The translations under genes were made by a program, and so were the position numbers. This document shows positions 63,226-64,000 of a stretch of DNA of 64,000 nt, piece by piece. The first letter of the stretch is position 1; each line of letters begins with the position of its first letter. The notes below the pieces were generated by a model. That model made no database searches. It saw only the letters and a list, made by a program, of their open reading frames with translations, and was not told where the DNA came from. Source of the stretch: Bradyrhizobium sp. DOA9 (lineage in GTDB: Bacteria; Pseudomonadota; Alphaproteobacteria; Rhizobiales; Xanthobacteraceae); assembly GCF_000617845.2 (NCBI RefSeq), contig NZ_DF820425.1, positions 937,690 through 1,001,689 on the forward strand. Reading direction: 5' to 3'.

Positions 63226-64000
63226 GTGACCCAAGCCAAGACGCCTTCCAAGCCCCCCGTCGCCCCGCGCCGGCCGCATTCCTTCACGCGGCACGGCATC
63301 GCCGTGATCGACGATTATGCCTGGCTGAAGGACGAGAAGTGGCAGGAGGTGCTGCGCGATCCCTCCATCCTCGCCCCTGACATCCGCAAATATCTCGACG
63401 AGGAGAACGCCTACACCGAGAGCCTGCTCGGCCACACGTCACCCTTGCAGAAGACGCTGGTGCGCGAGATGCGCGGCCGGATCAAGGAGGACGATTCCAG
63501 CGTGCCGTCACCTGACGGCCCCTTCGCTTATTTCCGCAGGTTCCGCGAGGGCGGGCAGCACGAGCTGTTCGGCCGCATGCCGCGCGATGGCGGCATCGAG
63601 CATATCGTGCTCGACGGCGACGCGCTCGCAAAAGACCACACCTATTTCAAGTTCGGCGGCAGCCGGCACTCCTACGATCACAAGCTGCAGGCCTGGAGCG
63701 CCGACACCAAGGGCTCGGAATATTTTTCGATCCGCGTGCGCGACTGGGCGACGGGGACGGATCTCGACGACCTCGTCGAGGAGACCGATGGCGGCGTGGT
63801 CTGGGCTGCGGATGCCAAGTCCTTCTTCTATGTGAAGCTCGACGACAATCATCGGCCGATGCAGGTGTGGCGGCACAGGCTCGGTACCAAGCAGGCCGAC
63901 GATACGCTGGTCTATGAGGAACAGGATGCCGGCTGGTTCACCCATCTGCACGAGAGCACCAGCGGCCGCTTCTGCGTGATCGCCGGCGGCGATCACGAGA
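63226..64000 (+). CDS. ptrB: Oligopeptidase B (prolyl oligopeptidase family), 5' part
   Basis: First 258 codons of an S9 serine peptidase; the rest lies outside the window, including the catalytic Ser-Asp-His domain. Visible N-terminal propeller signs: V-I-D-D-Y-A-W-L-K-D, L-D-E-E-N-A-Y-T-E, L-V-R-E-M-R-G-R-I-K-E-D-D-S-S-V-P and Y-S/G-Y-F-R-R-F. No signal peptide, as expected for cytoplasmic oligopeptidase B, which cuts short peptides after Arg/Lys. GTG 63226 has GAGG six bases upstream. Confidence 0.9.
   Translation, partial: MTQAKTPSKPPVAPRRPHSFTRHGIAVIDDYAWLKDEKWQEVLRDPSILAPDIRKYLDEENAYTESLLGHTSPLQKTLVREMRGRIKEDDSSVPSPDGPFAYFRRFREGGQHELFGRMPRDGGIEHIVLDGDALAKDHTYFKFGGSRHSYDHKLQAWSADTKGSEYFSIRVRDWATGTDLDDLVEETDGGVVWAADAKSFFYVKLDDNHRPMQVWRHRLGTKQADDTLVYEEQDAGWFTHLHESTSGRFCVIAGGDHE

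Overview
The window looks like a chromosomal segment of a slow-growing Bradyrhizobiaceae alphaproteobacterium, most likely Bradyrhizobium. This is inferred from the very high GC content, the many GTG/TTG starts, the gene families present, and several dispersed palindromic intergenic repeats that I associate with that genus. I see no rRNA, tRNA, phage, IS element, integrase or CRISPR array. The repeats and a patch of broken toxin genes are the main signs of genome flux.

Layout. 0-5 kb: a small DUF3175 protein and two tandem chemoreceptors whose 3' halves are nearly identical. 5-12.5 kb: a signalling and alcohol-oxidation locus. A FIST (NosP-like) sensor and a hybrid histidine kinase converge on two LuxR-type response regulators, a substrate-binding-protein/cytochrome c fusion and a PQQ alcohol dehydrogenase carrying the extra aspartate of lanthanide enzymes. 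12.9-19 kb: coxG, divergent from a form II coxS-coxL-coxM operon, then a CaiB/racemase-like gene. 19-27.6 kb: the homogentisate pathway (hppD, fahA, hmgA), an Lrp-type and a MarR-type regulator with candidate operators, and a flavin hydroxylase with a small DUF2783 partner that may feed homogentisate. 28-36 kb: a lactonase-like MBL protein, a caspase-fold TPR protein lacking the catalytic dyad, an OmpA-like protein, an RND adaptor/pump pair and a CRP-type regulator. 36.7-41.4 kb: AsmA and a membrane adenylate/guanylate cyclase. 41.6-43.8 kb: three antitoxin genes (HigA, BrnA-like, AbrB/VapB-like), none with an intact toxin; two clear toxin remnants and one weak one sit at the expected positions. 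43.8-58 kb: envelope and signalling genes (LTXXQ protein, LysM protein, GGDEF-EAL protein, ABC binding protein, lactonase-like beta-propeller), a second RND adaptor beside a second dyad-less caspase-fold protein, and an alpha/alpha-toroid protein with a cyclase-like Asp motif. 58-64 kb: an SNase-like nuclease, serine-glyoxylate aminotransferase, an MBOAT/SGNH-like acetylation pair, and the start of oligopeptidase B.

How the parts may work together. Tyrosine (through HppD) and possibly 3-hydroxyphenylacetate (through the flavin enzyme) would converge on homogentisate, which HmgA and FahA cleave. The 5-12.5 kb block resembles the Pseudomonas exa/erc regulatory locus for PQQ alcohol oxidation. 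The CRP protein has a cAMP-type phosphate-binding cassette and a CRP-like recognition helix, and three TGTGA-N6-TCAC(A/G)-like sites lie in the window: one upstream of crp itself, one before the caspase-like operon and one before the toroid gene. With a cyclase gene nearby this suggests a local cAMP circuit. Starts were chosen by hand from ribosome-binding sites and signal peptides, and all functional calls come from motif reading, not from database searches.
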